Source: an uncultured bacterium (GTDB lineage: Bacteria > Edwardsbacteria > AC1 > EtOH8). From it: a DNA stretch of 32,012 bases. The stretch is taken from positions 1-32,012 of the forward strand of contig CALMGM010000014.1 in NCBI GenBank assembly GCA_937863685.1, given 5' to 3'. The notes beneath the pieces were generated by a model. It had not been told where the DNA came from and made no database searches. It worked only from the letters and a program-made list of their open reading frames with translations. Position numbers and translations under genes: made by a program. Below, one piece after another: positions 9,245 through 17,563 of this stretch (its first letter is position 1; each line of letters starts with the position of its first letter).

Positions 9245-9694
9245 ATGAAGCTTAACGATATCAGACCGGCCAAGGGCTCGGTCAAAAATGCCAAGCGTCG
9301 GGGCTGCGGGACCGGCTCCGGACACGGGGGTACCTCCACCCGCGGGCACAAGGGGCAGAAATCCCGGGCCGGCTCCGGCGCCAAGGTCCCGGCCTGGTTC
9401 GAAGGCGGCCAGATGCCGCTGCAGCGCAGGCTTCCCAAGAGGGGATTTACTCCCCTGAATAAGGTCATCTACCAAGTGGTGGACGTGACTTCGTTGGCCA
9501 AGATCACCGGGGCCAAGGAAATTGATCCGGCCTATCTGGTCAAAAAGGGACTGATAAAGAGCATCAACAAGCCGGTCAAGATCTTGGGGAAAACCGAACT
9601 GAAGAACGCCCTGACGGTCAAAGCCAGCGCTTTTTCCGAGGGCGCCCGGAAATCGATAGAATCAGCCGGGGGCAAGGCCGAGGTAACCGCCTAG
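9245..9694 (+). CDS. rplO: 50S ribosomal protein L15
   Basis: L15 bridges several 23S rRNA domains late in assembly. The 149-residue product has the long Gly/Arg-rich N-terminal arm with GCGTGSGHGGTSTRGHKGQKSR (residues about 20-41) and FEGGQMPLQRRLPKRGF at about 52-68. The globular C-terminal domain carries the motif KILGKTELKNALTVKASAFSEGARKSIESAGG. Its ribosome site (GAAGGAG, 9229-9235) lies inside rpmD, so the two genes are probably coupled. secY follows after about 60 nt. Confidence 0.97.
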   Translation: MKLNDIRPAKGSVKNAKRRGCGTGSGHGGTSTRGHKGQKSRAGSGAKVPAWFEGGQMPLQRRLPKRGFTPLNKVIYQVVDVTSLAKITGAKEIDPAYLVKKGLIKSINKPVKILGKTELKNALTVKASAFSEGARKSIESAGGKAEVTA

Positions 9695-9757
9695 CTCCAC
9701 CGGTCGGCACTTGCCCATAAGAATATAATCGCTAATTTACAGTAATGGATTTGGGTG

Positions 9758-11071
9758 ATGTTTGAAAAGATAAAAAATATATTCAATATCCCGGAGCTCA
9801 GGAGGAGGATCCTTTTCACCATGGCCCTGCTGGTGGTGTACCGGATCGGCGGGCATCTGCCCACCGCCGGCATCGACACCCAGGTCCTAGCCGAGTTCTT
9901 CCGGGCTCAGCGGGGCACCCTGTTCGGGATGTACGACCTGTTCGTGGGCGGAAACCTGAGCCGGGCCACCATCTTCGCCCTGGGGATCATGCCCTACATC
10001 ACCTCCTCCATCATCATGCAGCTGATGGGCGCGGTGATCCCCTTCCTGGAGAAACTGCAGAGGGAGGGCGAGCAGGGGCGCAAGAAGATCAACCAGTACA
10101 CCCGCTATGCCACGGTGGGTCTGGCCCTGGTCCAGTCCTACGGCATCTCGCTGTTCCTGGAGAGCCTGGCTCCCAACGGGGTCCCGGTGGTCCCCAACCC
10201 CGGCTTCGGCTTCAAGCTGATCACCGCCATCACCATGACCGCCGGCACCATCTTCGTGATGTGGCTGGGCGAGCAGATCACCGAACGGGGCATCGGCAAC
10301 GGGATCTCCATGATAATATTCATAGGCTGCCTGGATGCCATCCCCAGCGACCTACTGAACACCTATACCTCATTGAAGGGCGGGGCCATCGGCATCATCC
10401 CCCTGACCCTGATCGGCATCCTGATGATATTGGTCACCGCCTCGGTGGTGCTGATGACCCAGGGGGCCCGGAAGATCCCGGTGCAGTATGCCAAGCGGGT
10501 GGTGGGTCGGAAGGTCTACGGCGGACAGAGCACCTATATTCCGCTGGGCTTCAACACCGCCGGCGTCATCCCCATCATCTTCGCCCAGAGCGTGCTGTCA
10601 TTTCCCATGACCCTGGGGACCTTCATCAAGGGAGAGTGGGCCCAGAACCTGACCGCCATGTTCTCGCCGGGGGCCTTTCTGTACAACCTGATCTACGGGC
10701 TGATGATCATATTCTTCGCCTATTTCTACACCGCCATCGTCATCAACCCGGGCGACATGGCCGACAACATGAAAAAGTACGGCGGGTTCATTCCCGGCAT
10801 CAGGCCGGGCTCCAAGACCGCCGAATATATCGAGCGGATCCTTACCCGGATCACCCTGCCGGGGGCAGTTTTCTACGCCCTGATAGCGGTGCTGCCCACC
10901 ATCCTGATGAGATCGGCCCACATTCCGTTCTACTTCGGCGGCACCACGCTGCTGATCATCGTGGGGGTGGCCCTGGACACCCTTCAGCAGATAGAATCCC
11001 ACCTGCTGATGAGACATTACGAGGGCTTCATAAAGAAGGGCAAGATCTCCGGCCGGTCCGGAAGGATGTAA
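9758..11071 (+). CDS. secY: Protein translocase subunit SecY
   Basis: SecY forms the protein-conducting channel of the inner membrane with SecE and SecG. The product has 437 residues from ATG 9758; a GTG at 9755 would add one. Ten membrane spans are evident. Typical motifs include RIGGHLPTAGID near residue 28, LGIMPYITSSIIMQL (TM2 region), GIGNGISMIIFIG, and GGQSTYIPLGFNTAGVIPIIFAQS in the C-terminal half. The usual basic cytosolic loop with RHYEGFIKKG closes the protein. It stands between rplO and adk as in most bacteria. Confidence 0.97.
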   Translation: MFEKIKNIFNIPELRRRILFTMALLVVYRIGGHLPTAGIDTQVLAEFFRAQRGTLFGMYDLFVGGNLSRATIFALGIMPYITSSIIMQLMGAVIPFLEKLQREGEQGRKKINQYTRYATVGLALVQSYGISLFLESLAPNGVPVVPNPGFGFKLITAITMTAGTIFVMWLGEQITERGIGNGISMIIFIGCLDAIPSDLLNTYTSLKGGAIGIIPLTLIGILMILVTASVVLMTQGARKIPVQYAKRVVGRKVYGGQSTYIPLGFNTAGVIPIIFAQSVLSFPMTLGTFIKGEWAQNLTAMFSPGAFLYNLIYGLMIIFFAYFYTAIVINPGDMADNMKKYGGFIPGIRPGSKTAEYIERILTRITLPGAVFYALIAVLPTILMRSAHIPFYFGGTTLLIIVGVALDTLQQIESHLLMRHYEGFIKKGKISGRSGRM

Positions 11072-11075
11072 TCCC

Positions 11076-11729
11076 ATGAGGATCGTCCTGTTCGGGGCCC
11101 CGGGCTCTGGCAAGGGCACCCAGGCGGAGTTCATCAGCCGGGATCAGGGGATTCCCCATATCTCCACCGGCGACATGCTCCGGGAGGCAGCCAGGAACGG
11201 GACGGAGGTGGGGTTAAAAGCCAGATCGTTCATGGACCGCGGGGCTTTGGTGCCGGACCAGGTGATGATCGAAGTGGTGGCCCAGCGGCTGGAAAAGGAC
11301 GATGCAAATAAAGGATTTTTGCTGGACGGTTTCCCCCGGACGGTGGAACAGGCCGAAAAACTTGACGATATCCTGAAGCTCCGGGGAACCGGAATCGACG
11401 CCGTTCTCTGGCTGGAGGTGGACGACCGGGAACTGGTGAAAAGACTGACCTCCCGAAGGATATGTTCCGGATGCGGAGCCATTTATAATCTTCTGTTCCA
11501 GGCTCCCATAACGCCGGGCCGGTGCGATAAATGCGGATCTTCGCTGGACCAGCGGGTGGACGATCAGCAGGCCACCGCACAAAAAAGACTGGAGGTTTAC
11601 CAGCAGCAGACATCCCCGCTGAAGGATTACTACCTCTCGCGCGGCATTCTCAAAAAGATAGACGGGGCTAAATCGCCCGATGAAGTATACAGCTCTTTAA
11701 AAGAAACCCTGCGATCCGGGCGGAAATGA
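11076..11729 (+). CDS. adk: Adenylate kinase, zinc-LID type
   Basis: Adenylate kinase interconverts ATP plus AMP and two ADP in the cytosol. The 217-residue long form has the P-loop GAPGSGKGT at residues 8-16, the AMP-site ISTGDMLREA at 29-38 and DGFPRT at 84-89. The LID domain (about 126-163) holds C130-x2-C133 and C150-x2-C153, a structural zinc site seen in many Gram-positive and deep-branching bacteria but replaced in E. coli. The ATG lies four bases after the secY stop. The TGA stop overlaps the map ATG (11726-11729). Confidence 0.97.
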   Translation: MRIVLFGAPGSGKGTQAEFISRDQGIPHISTGDMLREAARNGTEVGLKARSFMDRGALVPDQVMIEVVAQRLEKDDANKGFLLDGFPRTVEQAEKLDDILKLRGTGIDAVLWLEVDDRELVKRLTSRRICSGCGAIYNLLFQAPITPGRCDKCGSSLDQRVDDQQATAQKRLEVYQQQTSPLKDYYLSRGILKKIDGAKSPDEVYSSLKETLRSGRK

Positions 11730-12475
11730 TAATCATCAACAGCAGCTCCGATATCGCCAGGATCAGGGAGTCCGGCAGGATAATAGCCGGGCTGTGGGAT
11801 GTGCTGAAACGGGCGGTGGTCCCGGGGGTATCCACCCTGGAGCTGGACAGCGTGGCCTGCGACCACATCCGGCAGCAGGGCGGAGAGTGCGCCTTCAGGG
11901 GCTACCGGGGCTACCCGGCCAATCTGTGCATCTCCATCAACCATGAGGTGGTTCACGGCATACCCCGGGAGGACCGGAGGCTGAAGTCGGGCGACCTGGT
12001 GGGGATAGACGTGGGGGTCCGAAAAGCAGGTTTCATTGCCGACGCCGCCCGCAGCTACCTGGTGGGCGAGAACCCCTCGCCGGAGGCGCTGAAACTGATG
12101 GCGGTCACCAGGCAGTCCCTGGAGCTGGGAATGGCCCAGGCCCGGGCCGGCCACAAGGTCACCGACATCTCCAAGGCCATCCAGCGGACGGCCGAGAATG
12201 CCGGTTTCTCGGTGGTGCGGGAGCTGTGCGGCCACGGGGTGGGGGCCAGCCTCCACCAGGAACCGGAGATCCCCAATTACTTCCGGCCCGGCCACAGCCC
12301 GGTGCTCAAGGCCGGGATGTCCCTGGCCATCGAACCGATGATCAACGCCGGGGGGGGCGAGGTCAAATTCCTGTCCGACGGCTGGACGGTGGTCACCAAA
12401 GACGGCAGCCTGTCGGCCCATTTCGAGGACACCCTGATAGTCACCGACGGCGAACCGGAGATAGTCACCAGATAA
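11726..12475 (+). CDS. map: Type I methionine aminopeptidase
   Basis: MetAP removes the initiator Met from new proteins. The 249-residue enzyme has all five metal ligands expected for the family: D95 (GIDVG), D106 (ADAAR), H170 (GHGVG), E203 (AIEPM) and E234 (HFEDT). The substrate-binding His is H77 in VVHGIP. No N-terminal zinc-finger extension is present, so it is the plain type Ia form. ATG 11726 overlaps the adk stop by four bases, which argues for coupling with adk and secY. infA follows 48 nt later. Confidence 0.97.
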   Translation: MIIINSSSDIARIRESGRIIAGLWDVLKRAVVPGVSTLELDSVACDHIRQQGGECAFRGYRGYPANLCISINHEVVHGIPREDRRLKSGDLVGIDVGVRKAGFIADAARSYLVGENPSPEALKLMAVTRQSLELGMAQARAGHKVTDISKAIQRTAENAGFSVVRELCGHGVGASLHQEPEIPNYFRPGHSPVLKAGMSLAIEPMINAGGGEVKFLSDGWTVVTKDGSLSAHFEDTLIVTDGEPEIVTR

Positions 12476-12523
12476 AGGTCCGGCTCATACAACCAACCAA
12501 AATCAACCAGAACCAAGGAGTGC

Positions 12524-12742
12524 ATGGCCAAACAGGAAGGGATACAGGTAGAAGGAACGGTGGTGGAGAATCTCCCCAACGCCACCTTCAGAGTGGAACT
12601 GCCCAATGGTCATAAGATACTGGCCCACATCTCCGGGAAGATGAGGATGCATTTCATCAAGATCCTCCCCGGGGACAAGGTGACGGTGGAGCTGTCGCCC
12701 TACGACCTGAGCCGGGGCCGGATAGTGTACCGATTCAAGTAG
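12524..12742 (+). CDS. infA: Translation initiation factor IF-1
   Basis: IF-1 occupies the ribosomal A site during initiation. The 72-residue protein is a single S1-like OB fold: [21 protein letters not shown] at residues 11-31, [37 protein letters not shown] thereafter. The sequence fits the family end to end. The second codon is Ala and the start is ATG 12524, preceded by AAGGAG. The rpmJ ATG lies 36 nt after its TAG stop. The infA-rpmJ-rpsM-rpsK order is the usual start of the alpha operon. Confidence 0.97.
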   Translation: MAKQEGIQVEGTVVENLPNATFRVELPNGHKILAHISGKMRMHFIKILPGDKVTVELSPYDLSRGRIVYRFK

Positions 12743-12778
12743 AAACAGTCCGTAAAGAATAAACAGGGATGGGGTAAA

Positions 12779-12892
12779 ATGAAAGTAAGGGCATCGATAA
12801 AAAAGATCTGCGAACACTGCAAAATGATCCGCCGCAAGGGGGTCCTGAGGATCATCTGCAAGAACCCGCGCCATAAGCAGCGCCAGGGCTAG
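12779..12892 (+). CDS. rpmJ: 50S ribosomal protein L36
   Basis: L36 is the smallest ribosomal protein and is easily missed. ATG 12779 opens 37 codons reading [20 protein letters not shown] and then [17 protein letters not shown], with a TAG stop at 12890-12892. The zinc ligands C11, C14, C27 and H32 are all present, so this is the zinc-binding (C+) form. A purine-rich GGGATGGGG stretch just upstream can serve as ribosome site. It fills the gap between infA and rpsM, exactly where the gene is expected. Confidence 0.97.
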   Translation: MKVRASIKKICEHCKMIRRKGVLRIICKNPRHKQRQG

Positions 12893-12931
12893 TAATTTTC
12901 AAAAGCTTATATAATTTAAGGAGGCAATAAG

Positions 12932-13315
12932 GTGGCCAGAATTGCTGGTGTCGATCTTCCCCGCGAGAAGCGGATAGAGGTAGGGTTAACCTATATTTTC
13001 GGTATCGGCCCGACTTCCGCCAAGAAGATACTTTCGGCGGGCAAGGTCGATCCCAATAAAAGGGTCAAGGATCTCACCGAGGACGAGGTGGGCCGGCTGC
13101 GGTCCATCATCGAGGCCGAGCACAAGGTGGAGGGCACCAAGCGGACCGAGGTGGCCCTGTCGGTCAAGCGGCTGATGGAGATCGGCTGTTACCGGGGATT
13201 AAGACACCGCCGGGGACTGCCGGTAAGGGGTCAGCGCACCAAGACCAACGCCCGGACCAGAAAAGGTCCCAAGAAGGCCGGGGTGGTCAAGAAGAAGGCC
13301 CCGCCCAAGAAGTAA
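12932..13315 (+). CDS. rpsM: 30S ribosomal protein S13
   Basis: S13 lies in the 30S head, bridges to the large subunit and touches the P-site tRNA. The GTG start at 12932, with AAGGAGG just upstream (12918-12924), gives 127 residues. Family marks are [25 protein letters not shown] at the start, the helix-two-turn-helix region, and [27 protein letters not shown] at about residues 88-114. The extreme C-terminus is a short Lys-rich tail ending APPKK. rpsK follows after 44 nt. Confidence 0.97.
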   Translation: MARIAGVDLPREKRIEVGLTYIFGIGPTSAKKILSAGKVDPNKRVKDLTEDEVGRLRSIIEAEHKVEGTKRTEVALSVKRLMEIGCYRGLRHRRGLPVRGQRTKTNARTRKGPKKAGVVKKKAPPKK

Positions 13316-13359
13316 GATAAACCTTTCAGCGGTTAACATTTTCGATATAAAGGGGAAAA

Positions 13360-13749
13360 ATGGCTGAGGATAAAAAAAGCCAAAAGAAAAAGGAAAAGAA
13401 GATAGAATCGGCCGGGATAGCCCATATCCAGTCGACCTTCAATAATACCATCGTCACCATCACCGACAAGAACGGCAACGTGATCGCCTGGGCCTCGGCC
13501 GGCAAGGCCGGGTTCAAGGGATCCCGCAAATCCACCCCCTTTGCCGCCCAGGTGGCGGCCGAGAGCTGCGCCAAGATAGCCCTGGGGCTGGGCATGCAGC
13601 GGGTGGAGGCCTGGGTCAAGGGCCCCGGGGGAGGAAGAGAATCGGCCATCCGCTCCCTGCAGGCTGCCGGGCTCAATATCAGCGTGATCCGCGACGTCAC
13701 CCCGGTGCCGCACAACGGTTGCCGGGCACCCAAGAGGAGAAGGGTCTAG
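13360..13749 (+). CDS. rpsK: 30S ribosomal protein S11
   Basis: S11 forms the platform of the 30S subunit near the Shine-Dalgarno helix. The 129-residue product has a Lys-rich N-terminus followed by the core [22 protein letters not shown] (residues about 19-40). It ends with the signature [25 protein letters not shown] at residues 105-129, which is diagnostic for S11. The ATG is at 13360 after a GGGG-rich stretch. It is flanked by rpsM and rpsD as usual; a 65-nt gap precedes rpsD. Confidence 0.98.
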   Translation: MAEDKKSQKKKEKKIESAGIAHIQSTFNNTIVTITDKNGNVIAWASAGKAGFKGSRKSTPFAAQVAAESCAKIALGLGMQRVEAWVKGPGGGRESAIRSLQAAGLNISVIRDVTPVPHNGCRAPKRRRV

Positions 13750-13814
13750 CCTTTCAGGTCCGTGGCCGGACCGGGAAAATTTCAAGGAAATAATTAAGGA
13801 GGTTTTTTACATAG

Positions 13815-14444
13815 ATGGCCAGATACACGGACGCCAGATGCAAGCAGTGCCGCCGCGAGGGCACCAAGCTGTTCCTCAAGGGCGAGCGTTGCAACACCGC
13901 CAAATGCGCCTTTGAGAAAAGGAGCTATCCTCCCGGCGAACACGGCAAGGAGATCAACCGCAAGCCTTCGGGCTACGCCATCCATCTCAGGGAAAAACAG
14001 AAGGTGCGCCGCATCTACGGCATCCTGGAACGCCAGTTCCGGGGATACTTCGACAAGGCCTCCCGCATGAAGGGGGTCACCGGCGAGAATCTGCTGTCGC
14101 TGCTGGAGCGCCGTTTGGACAATGTGGTCTTCCGGCTGGGAATGGCTCCCTCCCGCTCGGCCGCCCGCCAGCTGGTGGGTCACAAGCATTTCCTGGTCAA
14201 CGACCGGGTGGTGAACATCCCCTCCTACCTGATAAAGCCCGGGGACGTCATCAAGGTCAAGGACAAGAGCAAGGAAAACATCATCATCAAGGAATCTCTG
14301 GATAAGATCAAAGGCCGAACCCTGGTCTCCTGGCTGAAGTACGAGCCGGCCACCATGAGCGGCAGCCTGCTGAACGTGCCGACCCGGGATACCATAGGAT
14401 TGCCGATTAACGAGCAGTTGATCATTGAGCTTTATTCCAAGTAG
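13815..14444 (+). CDS. rpsD: 30S ribosomal protein S4, zinc-binding form
   Basis: S4 nucleates assembly of the 30S body and in E. coli represses the alpha operon. The 209-residue product has the N-terminal S4 domain followed by the S4-type RNA-binding domain with [30 protein letters not shown] at about residues 97-126. Residues C9, C12, C26 and C31 give the zinc-binding pattern (C-x2-C...C-x4-C), absent in E. coli S4. AAGGAGG at about 13796-13802 precedes ATG 13815. An 80-nt spacer follows before rpoA. Confidence 0.97.
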   Translation: MARYTDARCKQCRREGTKLFLKGERCNTAKCAFEKRSYPPGEHGKEINRKPSGYAIHLREKQKVRRIYGILERQFRGYFDKASRMKGVTGENLLSLLERRLDNVVFRLGMAPSRSAARQLVGHKHFLVNDRVVNIPSYLIKPGDVIKVKDKSKENIIIKESLDKIKGRTLVSWLKYEPATMSGSLLNVPTRDTIGLPINEQLIIELYSK

Positions 14445-14524
14445 GCCTTAACTGCCTGGCTGGCCGCCGGCATGGAAACGGCCGGCTCAACCTTTAACCG
14501 TCAAGCAAGGGGGCAGACTTAATC

Positions 14525-15514
14525 ATGAGATGGAAAAGTTTACAGATGCCGAAAGGCATTATCATAGATGAAGCCAACAATAACGACATTTTCGGCCGGT
14601 TCACCGCCGAACCGCTGGAGCGCGGCTACGGCCTGACCCTGGGCAACGCCCTGCGCCGGGTGCTGCTGTCATCCATCCCCGGAGCGGCGGTGGTGGCGGT
14701 CAAGATCGAGGGCGTGCTCCACGAGTTCTCCACCATCCCCGGGATCATGGAGGATGTCACCGAGATAGTGCTCAACCTGAAACAGCTGCGGATCCGCCTG
14801 CATTCCGAGCATCCCAAGACCGTCTACCTGAAGGCCCAGACCAAGGGCAAGGTCACCGCCGCCCAGATCGAGGGCGATCCCGATGTGGAGATCCTGAACC
14901 CCGAACTGCATCTGGCCACCCTGTCCGAGGACGGCAATCTGCGGATGGAGCTGACGGTGGATCACGGCCGGGGATACGTGCCGGCCGAGGTGTTCCGCAA
15001 ATCCTACAACACCATCGGGCTGATCCCGCTGGATGCGGCCTTCTCCCCGGTGACCAAGGTCAACTTCCACGTGGAGAACTGCCGGGTGGGCGAGCGCACC
15101 GACTACGACCGCCTGATCCTGGAGATCCACACCGACGGCTCCATCAAGCCGGACCTGGCGGTGTCCTACGCCGCCAAGCTGCTGCAGGACCACATCGGAC
15201 TGTTCCAGTCCTTCGGCGACAAGTCCGACGAGCTGCGGGAGGATGCGGTGGACAACGACCTGCTGAAGATGCGGGACATGCTCAACAAGCCGGTGGAGGA
15301 GCTGGAACTGTCGGTCCGCTCGGCCAACTGCCTGAGGGCTAACAATATCAATACTTTGGGCGACCTGGTGCAGAAGACCGAGAGCGAGATGCTCAAGTAC
15401 CGCAATTTCGGCCGCAAGTCCCTGGCCGAGCTTTCGGTGATCCTCAAGACCATGAGCCTGAGCTTCGGGATGAAGGTGGACCAGTACCTGGAGACCAAGA
15501 AGAAATCCAAGTAA
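14525..15514 (+). CDS. rpoA: RNA polymerase alpha subunit
   Basis: Alpha dimerises to start RNA polymerase assembly and contacts UP elements and activators. The 329-residue protein has the alpha N-terminal domain (residues about 10-235) with PLERGYGLTLGNALRRVLLSSIPG at about 30-53. The C-terminal domain has the paired helix-hairpin-helix regions RSANCLRANNINTLGDLVQKTESEMLKYRNFGRKSLAEL at about residues 266-304. ATG 14525 gives MRWKSLQMPKG; an internal ATG at 14546 is possible but would remove conserved residues. An AAGGGGG stretch lies upstream. Confidence 0.97.
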   Translation: MRWKSLQMPKGIIIDEANNNDIFGRFTAEPLERGYGLTLGNALRRVLLSSIPGAAVVAVKIEGVLHEFSTIPGIMEDVTEIVLNLKQLRIRLHSEHPKTVYLKAQTKGKVTAAQIEGDPDVEILNPELHLATLSEDGNLRMELTVDHGRGYVPAEVFRKSYNTIGLIPLDAAFSPVTKVNFHVENCRVGERTDYDRLILEIHTDGSIKPDLAVSYAAKLLQDHIGLFQSFGDKSDELREDAVDNDLLKMRDMLNKPVEELELSVRSANCLRANNINTLGDLVQKTESEMLKYRNFGRKSLAELSVILKTMSLSFGMKVDQYLETKKKSK

Positions 15515-15556
15515 ACAAAATTTTTCGACTACTTTTCTTAAGTAGAATGGAGATCA

Positions 15557-16129
15557 ATGAGACACCGTAAAGATACCGTCAAATTAAGCCGCACCCGCTC
15601 CCACCGGGCCGCCCTGGTCAGCAACATGGTGACTTCCCTGTTCAAGTACGAGCGGATAAAGACCACCATCACCAAGGCCATGGTGATCCGGCGCGATGCC
15701 GAGCACATGATCAGCCTGGCCCAGAAGGGCACCCTGGCCGCCCGGCGCCAGGTGGCCACCGTGGTCAAGGACCAGGCGGTGCTTAAGAAACTGTTCGACG
15801 TGATCGTCCCCCGGATGAAGGACAAGAGATCCGGCTTTATGACCATCGTCAAGCTGTGGCCCCGCCACGGCGACGCCGCCCTGCTGGCCCAGATGGAGCT
15901 GTTCGGCGCCCCGGACAAGGTGAAGTCCGAGGAGGCCGAGAAGAAGGCCAAGGCCGCCCCCAAGAAGAAGCCCGCCTCCGCCAAGGCTTCCACCTCCGCT
16001 AAAGCTGCGGCGGACAAGACTGCGAACAAGGCCGATAAGAAGGAAGAGAGTGAGAAGAAGGCCCCCAAGGCCAAGAAGGAAAAGCCGGAGAAGAAGGCTG
16101 AGAAAAAGGAAGTCAAGAAGGCGGAGTAA
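15557..16129 (+). CDS. rplQ: 50S ribosomal protein L17 with long Lys/Ala tail
   Basis: L17 sits near the tunnel exit. The first roughly 120 residues are standard: MRHRKDTVKLSRTRSHRAALVSNM, then ITKAMVIRRDAEHMISLAQKG and the late RSGFMTIVKLWPRHGDAALLAQMELFGAP. Usual bacterial L17 is about 115-130 residues, but this one has 190. The additional C-terminal segment (about 125-190) is a low-complexity run of Lys, Ala and Glu of histone-tail character. It is the last gene of the superoperon, and a strong hairpin terminator follows 18 nt after the stop. Confidence 0.96.
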   Translation: MRHRKDTVKLSRTRSHRAALVSNMVTSLFKYERIKTTITKAMVIRRDAEHMISLAQKGTLAARRQVATVVKDQAVLKKLFDVIVPRMKDKRSGFMTIVKLWPRHGDAALLAQMELFGAPDKVKSEEAEKKAKAAPKKKPASAKASTSAKAAADKTANKADKKEESEKKAPKAKKEKPEKKAEKKEVKKAE

Positions 16130-16147
16130 TATCCTTTGAATAATGCG

Positions 16148-16196
16148 GGCGCAAGGTGATTTTCACCTTGCGCCTTTTGATTTTTTGCAGTAGAAT
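16148..16196 (+). terminator. rplQ terminator, hairpin copy 1, with promoter-like tail
   Basis: A perfect 12-bp stem, GGCGCAAGGTGA (16148-16159) and TCACCTTGCGCC (16163-16174), with a TTT loop, is followed by TTTTGATTTTTT. This is a textbook intrinsic terminator for the r-protein superoperon. The same 27-nt hairpin recurs at 16821 and 23643. In all three copies TTGCGC in the right arm is followed, exactly 17 nt later, by a -10-like hexamer (here TAGAAT, 16191-16196). The termination role is well supported and the promoter role is speculative. Confidence 0.9.
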
Positions 16197-16206
16197 CGCT
16201 TTTTAG

Positions 16207-16819
16207 GACTCATCCCCCTTGCCCCCTTCTCTTTTCCGAATAGAAGGGGGAATAGGGCAAGAACAATCAAAAAAAGATATATGACCAATAGAGTATTTGC
16301 CTTAAAAGTACGGGAAAAATGCCGGGAGCTCAGAAAAAGACAAACCAAGGCGGAATCGCTTCTTTGGCAGGAATTGAGAAGCCGTAAACTTGGGGGCCTA
16401 AAGTTTACCAGGCAGCATCCGCTGTTCGTATCTGATGGCCGTGGGTTGCGCTATTACATAGCCGATCTTTACTGTTATGAGAAAAGGCTGGTTGTGGAAT
16501 TGGACGGGGCGATCCATGAACGCACGCGCGAAAGAGACCGGGATAGGGACGAACTTATTTGCCAGCTTAATTTGCGCGTCATGCGGATAAATAATGTCGA
16601 AATAGAGAATGATATCAAGAAAGTTCTGGAACGGCTGCAGGATGCATAATGACTCACCCCTAAATCCCCTCTCTCTATCAGAAAGAGGGGACTTTTATTA
16701 CCCCCCTCTCTTGAGCAAAGAGAGGGGGGCCTGTCCGCTCGTGCCAAAGGCAGACCCGCCTATATGAACTTACCTGCGGTGGCGGGCTATATGGGCTATC
16801 TGCTAATGGGGGGTGAGTC
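16207..16819. mobile_element. DUF559-bearing unit bounded by 12-nt inverted repeats
   Basis: The ends are GACTCATCCCCC (16207-16218) and GGGGGGTGAGTC (16808-16819), inverted repeats matching at 11 of 12 positions. Inside are the DUF559 gene and palindromes: a 9-bp stem at 16222-16250, CCCCTC/GAGGGG at 16666-16690, and a 12-bp perfect stem at 16701-16729. The right end lies one base from the second copy of the rplQ-type hairpin. No transposase of a known family is present, and no target-site duplication is obvious. I infer a non-canonical mobile unit; a decayed mosaic of repeats is the alternative. Confidence 0.5.
16281..16649 (+). CDS. DUF559 family (PD-(D/E)XK-like) nuclease
   Basis: The 122-residue protein matches the DUF559 pattern related to very-short-patch-repair-type nucleases. 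QTKAESLLWQELRSRKLGGLKFTRQHPL (residues 21-47) is the helical start. D62 in YYIADLYC, E73 and D75 in VVELDGAIH, and H79 form the expected catalytic and metal-site set. The C-terminal VMRINNVEIENDIKKVLERL is also typical. No clear ribosome site precedes ATG 16281. The gene is enclosed by inverted repeats and palindromes, and its base composition is lower in GC than the r-protein genes. Nuclease activity is inferred; the true role of DUF559 is not established. Confidence 0.85.
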   Translation: MTNRVFALKVREKCRELRKRQTKAESLLWQELRSRKLGGLKFTRQHPLFVSDGRGLRYYIADLYCYEKRLVVELDGAIHERTRERDRDRDELICQLNLRVMRINNVEIENDIKKVLERLQDA

Positions 16820-16820
16820 A

Positions 16821-16869
16821 GGCGCAAGGTGATTTTCACCTTGCGCCTTTTTTGTTTTTGGTGTAGTAT
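16821..16869 (+). terminator. Hairpin copy 2 with promoter-like tail
   Basis: The same stem as at 16148 (16821-16832 with 16836-16847) is followed by TTTTTTGTTTTT. It starts one base after the right end of the DUF559 unit. TTGCGC at 16841-16846 lies 17 nt before TAGTAT (16864-16869). It could terminate transcripts from the DUF559 unit and/or start transcription toward the membrane protein gene at 17008. The sequence of the tail differs from copy 1 although the spacing is kept. Confidence 0.75.
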
Positions 16870-17007
16870 TACCTCTATCGTCGGGTTAGCTTGCGGTAAG
16901 AGTTATATCGAATATATTACTTAGCAGTCGTATATAGGGGGCTGAAAGTTTTAACAGAGCTGTATGTGGCAATGGTTACTATTAAGTAATGAGGAAAGGA
17001 GAATGTG

Positions 17008-17472
17008 ATGAAGAAACTTGCATTTATACTAGCCGTCTATGGTTTTATACAACCAATTATTTTAAACGGGTTTGGCATTCTGCAACGCCTAAAAAATCCA
17101 ATTGATTTACAAATCGCGAAGAATGAACCATTCACTTTCGTTCACAGAAGTTTATTGTTTAGCGTTTTAACAACTATACCATATGTAATTATTTTATTTA
17201 TTGTTTACTTCAATGTTAGAGAAGGGGAAAAGGGTAACATTGGTTATCCTCATAAATTTGCCACAATTTTAACAATGGTCGCAATACTATGTTACACGTC
17301 TATTCTTAGTTTCATGGATTATTTTCGTCAGTTCCATGGTTTTTCTAGTTTCCATTTCCCAATATTATTTGGAGTAATACCGATATCCTCAATAGGGCTA
17401 GTATTCATGATCTATTTTATTGGCATAGCTATCGAAAGGTTGCAGAAACGCCGTGTCGGTGAAGTAAAGTAG
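17008..17472 (+). CDS. Four-span membrane protein, probable orphan immunity protein
   Basis: The 154-residue product has four hydrophobic spans and short polar loops. ATG 17008 is preferred over GTG 17005 because GGAAAGGAG (16992-17000) is correctly spaced. The third loop has SFMDYFRQFHG; the membrane protein at 21701, which follows a phospholipase A2 tip, has FYFDYWRQIYM at the matching place, and the span layout is similar. I therefore suggest it is the immunity protein of a lost RHS tip. The stop at 17470-17472 is followed within a few bases by an RHS core fragment. The gene is AT-rich compared with the r-protein genes. Confidence 0.55.
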   Translation: MKKLAFILAVYGFIQPIILNGFGILQRLKNPIDLQIAKNEPFTFVHRSLLFSVLTTIPYVIILFIVYFNVREGEKGNIGYPHKFATILTMVAILCYTSILSFMDYFRQFHGFSSFHFPILFGVIPISSIGLVFMIYFIGIAIERLQKRRVGEVK

Positions 17473-17563
17473 CGGGCAGGGTTCTGACAGCACGGTCTTT
17501 TATTACAACGGTGACGGCGTACGTCTGGCCAAAAGCACCAATGCCGATGTTGAGAAGCGTTAC

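Noticed and set aside
16281-16649. Vsr mismatch-repair endonuclease
   Set aside because: The sequence follows the DUF559 pattern, and no cytosine methylase gene is adjacent.
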